Shown: positions 13,901-27,060 of the stretch, one piece after another
Numbering within the stretch: position 1 is the first letter of the stretch
Layout: every line of letters begins with the position of its first letter
From: Melanocharis versteri
Taxonomy: Eukaryota; Chordata; Aves; Passeriformes; Melanocharitidae
DNA length: 64,000 nt
Assembly: GCA_013397845.1 (NCBI GenBank)
Contig: VZTG01007687.1
Span: 1-64,000, forward strand
Direction: 5' to 3'
Position numbers and translations under genes: made by a program
The notes under the pieces: generated by a model
Told to the model about the DNA's origin: nothing
What the model saw: only the letters and a program-made list of their open reading frames with translations
Database searches by the model: none

Positions 13901-16100
13901 AGGAAAAGAAGATCTAGTGATAATAACAGCAGAAAAAGAGCGATAGAGGAATGCAACATCTAGAAATTACCAATTCAGTTGCTTCAGACTAGAACTAAAA
14001 TGCATATTTTTTTTAAATAGAGAAGATAATTAAGTCATTAGAAGACATTACCAGAGGCATGGTTTTGTTTCTCAGTCACTTAGGTCTTTGAACTCATTAC
14101 ATTTGAATTTGTTTCCAGGACTTATCTCCATGTACAAATCTTTTCAGATGCAATGTCACTCAGACGGAAGTGGTAATCTCGATGCCAAAATTCCTAGTTC
14201 TGGTATCCTGACTTACATGTCACATTACCAGGTACACATTAAAGAAGGTTTCCTCTTACTTCAGAAACTAGGAATTTCCTGGTTAATTCCTGAATGAAGT
14301 TTCAGAGACCAAGTAAATCAGCTTTGTGGATTGACAGTGCCTGACATTTTGTGTAACTGTTCGAATTCAGGGTGTTTACACTGAAAACCACCTTAGTATA
14401 CCTTCTCATCAGTTGCCTACATCCATACAAGGAAATATCTCATTTACCTTTGCAAATAGATATATGCAAGATTGAAAATCACATCAGAATTGTGAGCAAC
14501 AAGGCTCAACAGAGAGAGAATATGAGAATTGTCACTCATTTGAGATAGGGAAAAAACCATCATCCCCTGCTCTTATAAATCCTGCCTGTGTCAAAGCAAT
14601 GAAATTATATACCTTGAGCAGAAATGTGAGTTGTTTTGAATCTGCCCCAGGTCAGTACGCCATGAACAGCTCATTGTCAGCGCTGTGAGTGGAGCAGGAG
14701 CTGGTAATCTGCAGAGATTACAGGTGAGGGGGCAGCCCTGCCATTTTAGACTAACAAAACACATGTTGTCTTTAGCTCCCAGTTCTTCACAAACACTACC
14801 CCACATTCATTTTCAAGCCGTCCTAGATTGGACCCTCAAAACTGGGTTTTCTTTGAGGTCTAAAAGTTGAGTTATTGGCACTCCTTGGGGGAACAGGCTA
14901 CTAAACTTTTGTATCAGAGTAATCCAGACTGTTTTGCGTGCTGTTTTCAGACCAGCTAGTTTGTCTAATGAATGAGATGTGACGTGAGTTCCTAGGGCTC
15001 AGGAGAAAGCTGAGGGAGGATTTCTCCATCCCTCTGAAGCACAGGCTTCACTGTTTACTAAGGTTGCACGTCAGTGTGTAACAAACACCCAGACACACCA
15101 ATCCATCACCAAACGTTCTGCAAAGCATTAGGAGCCAAAAGCAAGTGAAAGGGCAGGATGACTCGATTTTGAATTCCAAGAATTTTTAAAGAAAATAAAG
15201 GTTGACACATGAAGCTTTTGCCAGCATAACAGTGTCTGCTGGGGCTCCAAGTGTCTGTGCTGAGAAAAGCCCCATGCAAACACAATGTAAGATGTCCCCA
15301 GGGCTATGGCCTGTTTCAGTTCCAGAACTATACACAAAATAAACTGGCAAATGCACTTTTTTGCTGGTATGAAGACAGTCCAGACTATGTCTGTTTGCCT
15401 GTGCAGGCATGTCAGTATTGCTAAAAACATTGAAGGTGTTTGAAACTATTTTCAAATACCACAGTGTGAACCTTTGCCACAGCTAGGTCATTGCAGGAAC
15501 TGAATGAGGACTCAGACTAAAGAAAAAAAGTAGGTTCTCAGTTGCAAATTGCAAATGATTTGTCACTTATTTGCATACATAAATGTAGAGCAGAACATGT
15601 GGGTGCCATTCTAATATAAATGTTTCTTATAAGCTATAATAACATCACGATTTCCATATGTAATGTCCCATGCATAAGTACTGAAGAGTTTCTCCACAAA
15701 TTCCCAGGTCTGCCCCTGCCAGCCAAGCCGAGCTCTTTCCTTCTCATGCAAATACTGTACAAAAAGGGTGTGAGCAGAGCAGGGAGCTGCAGTAGAAAGA
15801 TTCCCCAGGCCAAACTGGAACTTCATGAACATCTGTGACAAACCTGGCTTTATGCCTGCGAAGTCATCCTCTTTGCTATTCAGCTGGAGACACGCACTCT
15901 GCAAGAGAGTGCAGGACCTGCTGTTGGTTCTCTCACTGGAGCTATTACAATTGACAAGGATGAAGAGTTCAGAGAATTCATGGAAAACTCAAATGAGGGA
16001 AGTCATCAGATGTGAGAAAAGGCTTATTTTTCTAGTAGAACAGAGAGAAAGCAGGCTTTAAAAAATCAGAGTGGTGTAAGCTTTTTGAAGAGAAGTGAGG
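10986..16100. other. Intergenic DNA, no gene seen
   Basis: AT-rich non-coding sequence. The only odd items are a poly(A)-signal plus A-run at 12397-12431 and pyrimidine-rich sequence at 12270-12330. Short ORFs on both strands have no family resemblance. Confidence 0.65.
12397..12431 (+). other. AATAAA plus A15 tract, possible retrocopy 3' end
   Basis: AATAAA is followed 14 bases later by a run of about 15 A's, the layout of the 3' end of a retrotransposed transcript. The nonamer ttcttgcaa occurs just before the A-run and again about 30 bases later, so local slippage is another explanation. No parent gene was recognised upstream. Confidence 0.25.
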
Positions 16101-16109
16101 GAGCCAAAG

Positions 16110-17190
16110 CTGGCATTACTGCTCCCTCAGGTATTGCGCTTCTCTCTAATTACCAGAGAAATTGTTGTAATTAAATGCCATCACTCACATTTATGCATTA
16201 GATATTTCTAGAGGAGTGAGATGCCCCCCTTTCCGGACAGTATAAAAATCAGATTGTATCTTCATGGTAACAGAAATGTCTGAGATCTCTCCCAGACAGC
16301 AGATGGACGACTAAAACCTAACAAAATAATTTATTAAAACAAAGCTCCATGAAAAGCATAGTGCTCAGAGCCAAGAGTGATCAGTACTTTAAAAAACCAT
16401 AAGCAACATTGACCGCATCTGCTCAGAAAGTTCCCAGTACCTCAGATTCACTCAAGGTTCATGTGAGAGATTTTACTGTGGCTAATAGTTTTAGGGTTTA
16501 GCAAGCTGCATTCTGGTATGGGAGCTCAAAAAGAAACAAGTCACATCACTGTGTGAGCTACTCTGAAACCCAAACCTTTGAGTATTGACCGTCATTTGAA
16601 CTCTCTCACCACACAGTTCTTCAGCAAGTAGCCTTTGTTACTAAAGTCGCAGTTAAATAGTGTTCCTATTTGTCATTTACACTTCATAGATATAGAGAAG
16701 CATAGATAAAAATCTTTTAGTACTGTATGACACCCAACCACCATTCATTGGCAGTAATTAAATCCTTCTGCAAAAGTGCTACAAATATTTTCCAAAAGCA
16801 GGAACAGATGTTTTTTTGCAATCAAGCAATGACGAAAATCTAACAAGCTCCATAAACCAAAGGCATGGGCACTTCAGAGAAAACGTCTTCGAAGATTTTG
16901 CTACCATGCTGTCTCAATTTGCCAGCAATATTACAGAGATAAAACATGAGCATTTTCTAGTCTTATTATTCTTGACTTTAGTAACACAATAAGTGTCAAG
17001 GGAACTGTGGAGTAAAAAGAAATAATAATCGTAATAATGAGGCACAACGCTTACAAATTTACAGTTCTATTTCCAAACCATAATAAATTAGCACAATCCC
17101 CGAGACTTAGTTACGATTCACAAATCACATCCTCATGTGGCTTTTATAAACTATGATTGTCTAATTAATATTGCTACTTATAAACATCTC
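16110..17190. promoter_or_regulatory. Candidate enhancer region in EPHA4 flank
   Basis: The interval contains CTCTAATTACCAGAG, TTGTAATTAAATGCC, AATAATCGTAATAATGAGG, CATAATAAATTAGCAC, GGCTTTTATAAACTATG and TTGTCTAATTAATATTGC. These are homeobox, CDX and SOX-like cores in repeat-free DNA. The position, about 27 kb 3' of the EPHA4 stop, fits the side on which mammalian EPHA4 limb enhancers lie. Conservation is not tested. Confidence 0.28.
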
Positions 17191-20100
17191 CTGGTTATTC
17201 AGTACCCTTTTTTTGGTAGATATTGAAATTCAATTACAGCACATGAGTTGCTCTAAGCAGTGCCCAAGCTGTGAGACAACCTATTTGAGCGGGGGCATTT
17301 TGCATTTTCCTTGGTTGGGCCTGCTGCAAAGACAACCTTAATCTTTCCTTCAAAATGCCTCACTAAGCCACCCTGAAGAATTGCTTTACAATGAAGTAAA
17401 CTTCCTCTCCAGTTCCAGAGTGTGTATATCCCCGCAGTTGTCATGATAGGTTGTCAATGGGGTGAGATGAAGAGAGCTGTTTGATCTGCAAGGACATAAA
17501 TCGATGGCAGAGATGTCTCCTATCAAGAGTCACTGCAGCAACTGGAGAGCAAGATCCTCAACGGAGCTGGCTTTAAGCCAGTGAAATGCTGTTTAAACAA
17601 AAAGGGAGAAGACAGACACTGGATTTCTAAGAATGCTCAGCCCCCCCAACTGGGGCAATATTTTTAAAGAAACAGCTCAGATCAGAGATAGGCACCTGTA
17701 AAAACAAAGGGTTCTGCTTGGTGTCAAGAATTTATGAAAACTGGGCCACTTGGACTAAATGTCTTAACAGCAGCTAAGCTGCCTACGAAACCTGACACAT
17801 AAATTACCCAGAAAATATAGTGACTGCATAGGTTCTTTACTGAAAAGCATGATGACACCAGCTACCACTTATTTATACTAGTGCATTTCATTATGTCAGG
17901 GCAATTGCCACCCTGGTACATATCTTATTAGCGCTTATTTATTATCAGTGTTAAAGAGGTTAACTGTGCTGGTATTTCCTCTGCTACTGGGCTTTATTGC
18001 ATGTCTGAGGCACAGAGCTCTCACTAAGCTCAGGCAGCAAAAGGAAATAACAGAGGCTGTGGCTTAAAAACAAATATCCTCTAAAGACTATAGCCATCAG
18101 GTACAGAAAAACAAAGCAAATTTCGTCTGAGGAGTATCAAGAGAGGAAGCCTAGAGCACCCACTCTGATGGGACCTAGATGAATAACCCACAAAGGTCAT
18201 TTAACTGAGAAATGGAATAGTTTTTTTCTGTTGCAGGGTATCTGTGATCTTGACTTGCTTGGCAAATTGCCAGTATTCTTTGGTTTAACATTATGGGTTG
18301 ATTTCTATCAGGTGCTGTGGAAAGTAATTTCTCATTGCACAAGCAACATTAATTAGTTGCTGCCTGGTCAGAAAAGTTACCTTGTACTAGTGCTGATCTG
18401 TCATTGCATGACCTCAAAAGCACTTCCACTACTGATACTCATAGGCAGTTGGAACATTCACATGTTTAAAAGCTTTTCCATCGCACCTTCAAACAATTGC
18501 TAATGTGATTACAAGGGAAAGTGATATCAATAGGAGTCTATCTTTCAGAAGAAAATTAGACAGAAAAATAGCGATGCACTAGTGTTACCATTTTTGCATT
18601 ACCCATCCACTTAACAGGAGCTCTGGTACAAGAAAGCAGTATAACAATTAAGTTACCTGCACACAAGTAAAGATGCATTAAGTAGACCAAAAACTTGAAA
18701 AATAAGGAGAACAACTACAATGTTAATCAAGCAGCAAACCAACAACTGCAATTTTCTTTGCATTTCCAAACAGTTAGTGGCAGCTGCTACATTTTCAATT
18801 TCTTTACATAATGTTAAAATTAGATTAAATCACGTAGATTTTTGCCAAAATGCAGTCTTGAACAGATAGTATCAGTCTCATAATTTCACAAAATAAACCA
18901 CATGTTCATTACACAAAATGATGCTTTACCCTCTCACACTCTCAAGCAATTCACCTGAGCAGGCTCACATGCACACAAAACCAAGCAGAAATCCTTTCCC
19001 CAGGCACTGGAGTTCCCACAATGTGTGAGACAGAAGTCAAACCTGCTGTTTCTTAAGGGAGAGAAAAATCCCAGTTCTAAACAGGAAAAAGCTTTGCTGT
19101 ATGTTATAAGACAAAGATCTTGCAGATTCCTGTTTACTGAGACATGTGGCACACAAACGGGGAGTAGCCACCTCAGTTGCCGCATGTGGCCCCTGGCTAC
19201 ACAGACAATTTCCTTTACAGTGAGAGTGGGAAGCCCAAGGTGCATATCAGCCAGCACTTGATACAATGACTACTTTAGCTGTTGACTTTTACCTAACACA
19301 GCATTTGGGAATATATTATTGGATTTACTACCACACACTCAGAAAACACGTTTTAGCTTCACTCCTCTCAGCTTGATTCCCTCAAATACATGAAAACATA
19401 TATCTATGGATGCATTTTGTATACAGGTCTGTAAAACAGATCTTCACTTTCAACAGCACTCTCATTAAATCCTAGGAGGAATAAAAACAGGAGCAGGTCT
19501 CCCCAGCCTGAGGGAGAGGTACCCACTGTGAGAAAGACTTGTTGGAGGGAAACAGGCAGCTCCAGAGGTGTCTGGGGGTCCAGTGCTCCACCATAGGAGT
19601 CCATGGACCCATTCAGCAAAAAGGGCTGAGACAGGGGAAGGAAAGTACCCCCTTTGCCTTCAGGCAGCACCCAAGCATTTTGCTGAGCCATTGGACCTCA
19701 AGCACTGCGTGTTATTTTGCTCTAGAGCTGCCATTGTATCAGTGGGTTCAGGCACAGGAGCACACATTTGTCCTCCAAGCAGGTTTTTGTTCCTTTTCCA
19801 CTCTAAAGCCCCTGTTGCACTTTGCTTTCTCTTCCCTTGATGCAGCTCTCAGCAGGGCACTGCATTTGTGCCTTCTGCTTGTCCCCCCTCCAGGTGCCTC
19901 CTTTCTTTGCTCTTTTCCATTTGGCTTCTGCAGGGCTGGTGGACTCAATGTTTATCGACAGGTCACACCAGCCACTGAAGACATCACTACTGCTTTTCTC
20001 TTTCATCTGCATAAGCCAGAGGAAACAGAGAAAAAAAAATATTGCACAGATAATTTGGGCAATCTCTCCAGGAGAGATAAGATTGTTCTCGATTGCAGGT

Positions 20101-23100
20101 TTATTGGCTCTTTAATTAATACCTATAGGATCAATTTTCAAGAATCCCCCACAGTCTCACTTGGGATCTTATTTGAAAGGCTAAAGGCAGTTCAGAATAT
20201 TTTTCCTAGTATTCAAATTAGTTTTTTCTTTTTATGTTCATTCTACTGCTCCTAATTATATCGTAGCTTCTATGGTGTGACTGAATCGTTGTTTTTCTTC
20301 TATATACATTTATTACATTATTTTGCATTAATTTGCTACTTAGCTGCTATCCTGCTAAGCATGTAATTTTACCAGAACACCTTATGTTTACACAGCAGTC
20401 CTTCCAGACCAATTTATTTCTCTGCAATCAGTATTTTTCAGGTCACTGATATCTTTATAAGACATCCAAAACACAAGTACATGAGGATGCATACAGAGTA
20501 ATCGAGGCCCCAGGATATCACTGTGAAAGACTGAGGGCTGCTAGTCTGGGAAAAAACCCATGGCATTAAAACCCAAAGGAGTTAAAACAAGACCCAGTCT
20601 CTGGTTTATTTGCTCCAGGACATGTTCCAATCAATGCAGCCCCAAACTGTGCTTGCCTTTCTTGTGCTTATATCACATTGCAGATCAAAGCTAATTTTAT
20701 GGAAGCAATCAATCCCAAGTCTTTTTACTGCATCATTTCTTGCTATATCCCTGCCAATTTGGAGCATGCTATAGAAAGGTTTTATTCTCATATATCTTAG
20801 TTTGCATTTTCCCATAATATTTTATTTTCGGCTCAGGAGTTACATCTACCTGTGGAAATGACAGCTTTATCTTGATAAATCAGATTTTGACCATAGACAA
20901 AAGTGGAATGCCTGAATAATGCAAAACCACTCAAGAAATAAAGAAATCTTATAAGAATATTTATTTAAATTTAAACACAAAGGTGCTTCATGGATATGAG
21001 TATCTGTGATACCTTTGCTTTCTACAATTACTGTGGAAATTGGCTTTTATAAGATTTTCTCTCAATGCTTGGGAAAGCAAATCTTAGCTTTCGATACATG
21101 ATCATTCCCACAGGAATGTGATTAGAAGGGTTATGTTCATCTAGTTAAGGAGCAAAAATAATACCATACACTCTGTGGCAATCTGTGCCATAGACCCTTG
21201 CAGAGTAGTTGGAAGTCAATTCCTTTGACTACAGGACTGATTTTGAAGCGAACAAACAACTTCATAGGTACTGCTAGGTATGGCAATAGTTAACTAAAGT
21301 GCAAGCAAAATTAATGAAACATTTAATCAAATAATTTTTAAATATGAATGACATTTTAAAATCGTCAGAGGCTGTTTACAAACACTGTGAAAAGCAAGAA
21401 AGTATATTGGAAATATACTTTTCCTGCAGTTTTACATATTTGATTTTGTGGGAGGTTTAGTGGGGCTGCACAGAGTTAAAAAACAAGTGAGAAGACTTGT
21501 GAGGTAAGAAAGGATAAGACTGGGGAATAATAATTTAATCTACTTGATTTGGATGAGAAGCATGAGGTGAAATGGATGAGGGGGAAATCCTGCCGAAAGT
21601 CTGGACAAGCAGCCCCACAGGGAGATTTCTAACCACGGGGGATGCCCAGCCTGGTGCCTTCATGCCAAGGAGTACCTGGACGCTCAGCAGCTTGTGTCAC
21701 CTCACTGGCATTGCAGGGATCTTGCAACTCTCTCCCTTTGACTTTGCCTCCTGCCTGGGATATAAGAGCAGGGCTGGACCCACCCTGGGTGAAGGCAGCT
21801 CAAACTTGTATCTAAATACAGGGCCCAGGTTTCCAGTTTTTTTCTTTTCAGGGTGTCTGTGCTCTGCCTACCTCAACAAGCTGGCAGACTTCATAGCTTG
21901 CTCGCTGCAGACAGCTGCTATGCAGCAGCTGAAATCCTGTTTCAAACCACGCCCTCCCCCTCCCCCCCAACAAACTGGAATAATGCAATAGAAAAACAAA
22001 TTTGGAAGCAAATTGTTCTGCTGGATTCAAGGCTTTTCTTTCAACAGAAGCAGCCCAGCGGTATCCCCACTCCCAGCCTATGGGCAGTGTGATCATCTTA
22101 CCATTTTTCTCCTTCCCTGTTCAAAATCGACACTGGATACAGAGAATGTATCTCTCAAGCCATTATGGATCCTATATGCTGTAATGGAATACCATTCCTG
22201 TAACATCTCAAAGGGGACATGAGATACCTTTTGCTTGCCATTCTTAGGTGACCATTGTTAAATAATGTATAGACAAATGCGTGGATTACCAGACAACAGG
22301 GAAAATATCTTTTTCTATGACTTCCAGTGTTACCTCAGTGAAATGCTCATAGACTTTATTTATTCAGGTGCCTTTAGAAGGTGTCTGAACTCTCCCATCT
22401 AGAAAAGAATGCACCAGTGTCCTCTGGAATAGAAGCTCCCAAACTGGGGTAATGTAGTCTTTAATGGACTTGTGCCTTTGTTCAAGATGTACCCTGTAAT
22501 TTTGTGTCTTGCCAGCCTCACAGGAGTGCTTTGCATTGCCATACTGGTGATTCCAGGTTTGATTTTCATTTCCCCTTCCCCACATCAGATGAAGGTGCCA
22601 AATCTGCTTAAAGATAAGAATCAAAACCACATTCTCAGCTCATTCAGCCTTCAAAGACCAGCGTACCCCACTGTGAGGCCAAATTGGCAGGAGCTGTAGG
22701 AAAAGGCCTGGCAGGATGAGAAACACCCTGTTCATAACAATCCAGACTCTGCCTGTTACTGTAGCACAAAGAACAGCCCAGGAAAACTGAAGTAGCTCTC
22801 TCTCATTTCATGCTGTGCCTTGCTCTGTGCAATACAGAGCTGAGGAAACCATTGTTTGGGAGCCCAGCTGATAGCACACAGATTAATCACATGGGTGTGC
22901 AAGAAAATAAATAGGTGCATAAATACTTCAGCTATGCTGCGCATTTCCCAATGCGGACTTCCCTCACTTTAATGCTGACAAGCTCCTGATTTTTTTATTT
23001 TTAATTATGAGCTGAAATCCATTTTGCTATCAGTTATAAATATCACAAACAGTCTGCTGTTTAACTTCAAATTCCATATCACTCATGTAAGTTGTAACTT

Positions 23101-23327
23101 TAGTCAGCTTAGTGTCTCTGAAATGAAATATTTGCCGGCAGGAAAATGAAAGGTTCTCTCATATTAAATAAACACATAGTGATATGACTTGTTAGCGAAA
23201 ATTCCAGCCAGATGACTAGTGTTAATCTTGTAATACCATTAAACAAATCTACAGTCAGGAAGAGCTTCTCAGTCTATTCCAAACAGTAAAAATGCAGAAG
23301 GAAAGATATCCTTGCCATTAAAGAACA
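17191..23327. other. Intergenic DNA with one long chance ORF
   Basis: Non-coding sequence. The longest open frame in the window (238 codons, plus strand, 19539-20255) lies here. It is rich in Cys, Phe, Leu and Ser, has no recognised domain and overlaps other open frames, so it looks like chance. A TATA-like ATATAAGA is at 21760-21767. AT-rich motif-dense patches occur near 17860-18020 and 18330-18560. Confidence 0.6.
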
Positions 23328-23455
23328 GGTTTGTGGTCCCGAAGATCTGACTCCTGTTCCTGGCTTTCTCACACACTGTCTGGGTGACCTTTAATAAAAT
23401 AACTGCGTCTCAGTGGGTCTCAATTCCTACTTTGTAAACTGGGAATAACAAAACA
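23328..23455 (+). mobile_element. MIR-like SINE relic
   Basis: The order of short matches follows the MIR (tRNA-derived, CORE-SINE) consensus in plus orientation: a ctgactcctgttcctggct segment, then gtctgggtgacctt, then tctcagtgggtctcaattcc, then ttgtaaactgggaataac, which parallels the MIR ending of CTCAGTTTCC...TGTAAAATGGGGATAA. It is heavily diverged, as expected for an element of this age, and MIR relics are scarce in birds. Recognition is by eye. Confidence 0.5.
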
Positions 23456-26150
23456 TTCCCTTTTTTCTAAATAGATGAGAGTTTCTTTGGTAGACAAACC
23501 ACAACTGACATATTAAATAACATAAGGGGAGCCTCAAAGACAGATCTTCTAACATCTTATCAGAACTAACCTATAAAAATAGTAAGAAAACGATCACTGT
23601 TTCCATCTGGGGTGGCGGGGTTGTTAATTGTGGAAGTTAGTAAGCTGCTAAATGATACTTTTCTCATTTTATGCATTCCCAAATGTCAGTCTCAGACAGA
23701 CTGATCCATTCAGCTGTTGTGGTGTTTGCTTCTGCCCTGCTCTGAGAACCAGCCTTCCTTCTCCTTCTCCTCCTTTCCCTGCCCTCCCCTCAGGTCCTTT
23801 ACCTCTGTCTCCTTCACTCTATTCTCAAGATTGTCAAGGCTACAAGAGATTCACGTTTGAGAACCTCTGACACACTCAAGGCATAAAAAGCAGATGTGTG
23901 CCTTCTGCAGAGAAGCAGATAATCTATCATTTTTCTTAGGACAGCAGTTTTACAAGAACTTGCTTTAACACACCTTGTCAGCTACTGGGATCAACAAATC
24001 TGTGTGAGGGAAATTCTGTTACCAAAAATGTCTTAGAAAATTTGACTGACATCCTTTTTTTTTTTTTNAGAAAACCTAGCCAAGCCCTTTGCATTTTGCT
24101 TACTTCACAGATATGCTGAAGGAAAGAAAAAATGTATCCAAAAATGAAGTTCTGTTGAAAGGCAATACAACACCTCACAGCTACAGCAAGTGGCAGTAGG
24201 CAGAGTGCAGGAAAACAAGCTTGTCTTGAATTAATGAATTGACAAACTGGTTTCTTATAATAATTATGAATCATCATAAACTTTAAACTTCTAACTCATT
24301 ATATATTATTAACAGCTTATTCAGCTCTTCTCTTGTCTTTTGTCTCTTGGGAGAAATGGGAAAGTGTTTCAGAGTTTCCTTGGAATCTCTGCCTTACAGT
24401 TGGTTACTCCAGTGCTATTCCCAGGAGCATCTAGTTACCATCTCAAACAGGGCTATTACTCTAATTTGGGAGAGTATTAACAATTCTATTAATCTGTCTA
24501 TGCTGAAAAAATTGTGTCCAGATAGCAACTGCATTGATAAGGAAGTTTTTATAGCAGAAATATGCTTTCATATCTATTATTCTATTCTGAGCTTTTGAGG
24601 GCAGGGCAAACTGTGGCTTTGTTATAGTCTTGAAAAAGGAAATATAATATTTACTAGGCAAAGGTAAGCCTTCCTGGGACTACATATTGTTAATCATCAA
24701 ACCTCTCCCTTATTCCAGAGAACCAATGTCACAGAGCAGTTTAGGTTCTGTTTTAGTGACAGCAAGGCATGATCAGGGTCAGAAGGCCTCCCAGGGCCTC
24801 AGCAACGTCCGCAATCTCTAGCACCACCTAAGTCAGTAAAGCGTACAAACACAAGTAAACAAAAGCTACTATTTTTGCTACAAGTGAATGTATCTTCTTT
24901 AGAGGATAACTATTTATAAGCTGAAGGTTAGGGAATAACTACTCACAAGCTGAAGTTAGAGTCTGTAATTTTTGCATTTTAAAAGACTTGTCACAACAGG
25001 TACACTCACAAAAAAACATTTCCTGACAGTGAAGTCAAGCAAGTAAAGAAATATTTTCCAGTAATTTCAGAGAAGGCAAGCTAGTCCTAAGACCCAGACG
25101 TTACATCAGTTTAAGAATCTAACTCCAAAAGGGTTGAAATTCGAGTGAGGTTCCTAAAGAACATAGAGGTACCCAACAGAAAGGGTTCACAGATCTAGAG
25201 AGATATGTTTCTGATGAGAGAAACCACTCAGGTTCTTTCACTACCAAAATTGCCTTGTCATGTTTTGATAGCATTAATTGTTCTTGGTGCAAACTTGGCT
25301 GGAAGGCCTTTGGAGGATCTGGAAAGAAGTTCATCAGCTTGATTTCTTTGGATCCTGATTGAGAGACTACAACTCTTGCAAACTGCCTATTTTAAAAAAG
25401 TTATAAAACCTAATTACAAGCATTTATCCTGTTCTGTTAAAATGAGCAGCAGCATAAAGTGCTCAACCCACCAACCAAAAGACAAAATCAAAAAACCCAC
25501 AAAACCTCTTTAGTTCCTGAGGGCCATTTTGCAAAATAGCACATGAAAATGTAAAGAATTATTTGGAGTAGAAAATATAAACTTTTAAATTACAGTTGGG
25601 GCAGTGTTGTCTGGGCCAATGGCATGAGCATGGCCACCTACCTACAGATCAAGGAATGAAAGGGTGTTCTAAAGGCCCCTTGACAAGTAATTTCTATTAC
25701 ATAAAGATGAAGATCAACTCTTTCATATTGTATTAATTAGTCTGTTCAAATAGTCTATAACAGCAAAAATATTAGCTTCAAGAAAATGTTACTTGTTTAA
25801 AAGTCTTAACACAATTAGTCACTTTCATTTCAAACCCTGTATGTATTTATCCGAATCCAAATATATCCCTGAGATAATGTAGCTCCAGTGGTATGCTGAA
25901 AGCTGGGTGGAAACAGAGAGGAAACGAAGCTCCTTTATGTCATTATCAGCGTGTGCTTCAGCTGTATCATGTCGCAGCCTTGCCCACCTGTACCAACACT
26001 TCTGTAACGGATTCCTTAAAGTCCTCATGTGCTATGGCTTCCCACTTCTTTTAAATGCAGATGTGAACTAAGGGAAGGGCTGCACATTTCTGAACCAAAC
26101 TCAGGGAGCATATTACTTGCCTATTCAGTGATCTGAATGCTTTTATTCTT
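23456..26150. other. Intergenic DNA, no gene seen
   Basis: It holds a pyrimidine-rich stretch at 23750-23825 and a T15 run ending in an ambiguous base at 24067. The latter is a homopolymer sequencing uncertainty. No coding signal is seen. Confidence 0.65.
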
Positions 26151-27060
26151 TTTCTTAACAGCCTTTATTTTGTTGTATTTTTTTTTTTTTAATTTAAACA
26201 ACATGCGCTTTTTCCACGCTCTCTTAAAAGAGGAAGGGGGAAAAGAGCTAATTATATCTGAACTGAAGTGTAACCATGGCCCTATTAAATAGGTAGCAGT
26301 TATGGGCTATTGATCGCAGTTCACAGGAAAAGCTTGTCATGTAGTGTCAAGAGGTTAATGTAATTACAAGAGTGGGCAGCAGGATCAGCTGTGTCCTCCA
26401 ATAGGCGAATAACTAAAAGCTGCTTTAGAGACACATAATGTTGTCAAAGCATAAATAATTCATCCCAGCATTCGAGAAGAAATTACTGCTCTGTTCCAGC
26501 GTATTATTCAGCCATTAAAATCCTGCCCTTGTAAAGTCTTTTGATGTAGCCATATTTTCAGTTCTAAGAGCAGTTTTGGAGCATTCAGCTTTTATTAAGC
26601 CTTATATTGTGCAGTTTTCAAAGTAGTAAAAAGGATATGAAGTAGACTTACAATTTGTTTAATAACTGCATTGCGATTCAGATAAGAGAGAGAGCTCTGT
26701 GGATTTATGGAGTGCCTGTGCAGCAACGAAGAGGAAGCTGTGGTATGATGTGATGGAATTTTTAACTTCCCTAAGCTGGACAGAATTAAAGAGGCTTCAG
26801 CTATTTACCAGCATTGATAGCTGCAGCAGTGTTCACAGCATTTGGTGACCCATTTCCCGAGAGCCAGCTAAGTAGGAGCCATGAGAAGTACCCGTGTGCC
26901 AGGCTATTCTTGATTTGCTTGTCCTTATTAAAGTCTGTGGCAATTTGATGTTGAATGGCTTCCAGTCTACATCTGCAGTCTGAACTGTCTTTTTGTTGGA
27001 TTCAAGTTGCCCATGTTTACTGTCAGGGGTATAGTGCTGATCTGTGCTGAATTACAAGAC
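26150..27060. promoter_or_regulatory. Candidate conserved enhancer in EPHA4 flank
   Basis: About 900 bases of repeat-free sequence packed with AGCTAATTATATC, ATTGATCGCAG, TTAATGTAATTACA, CATAAATAATTCATC, GCCATTAAAATCC and GTTTAATAACTGC, which are homeodomain, PBX-HOX-like and TALE-like cores. The evenly complex texture resembles deeply conserved developmental enhancers rather than neutral DNA. It lies about 17 kb 3' of the EPHA4 stop. Conservation and activity are untested. Confidence 0.35.

Noticed and set aside
21760..21767. TATA-box-like ATATAAGA upstream of an open frame
   Set aside because: No initiator, CpG island, splice structure or recognisable protein accompanies it; such octamers are common by chance.
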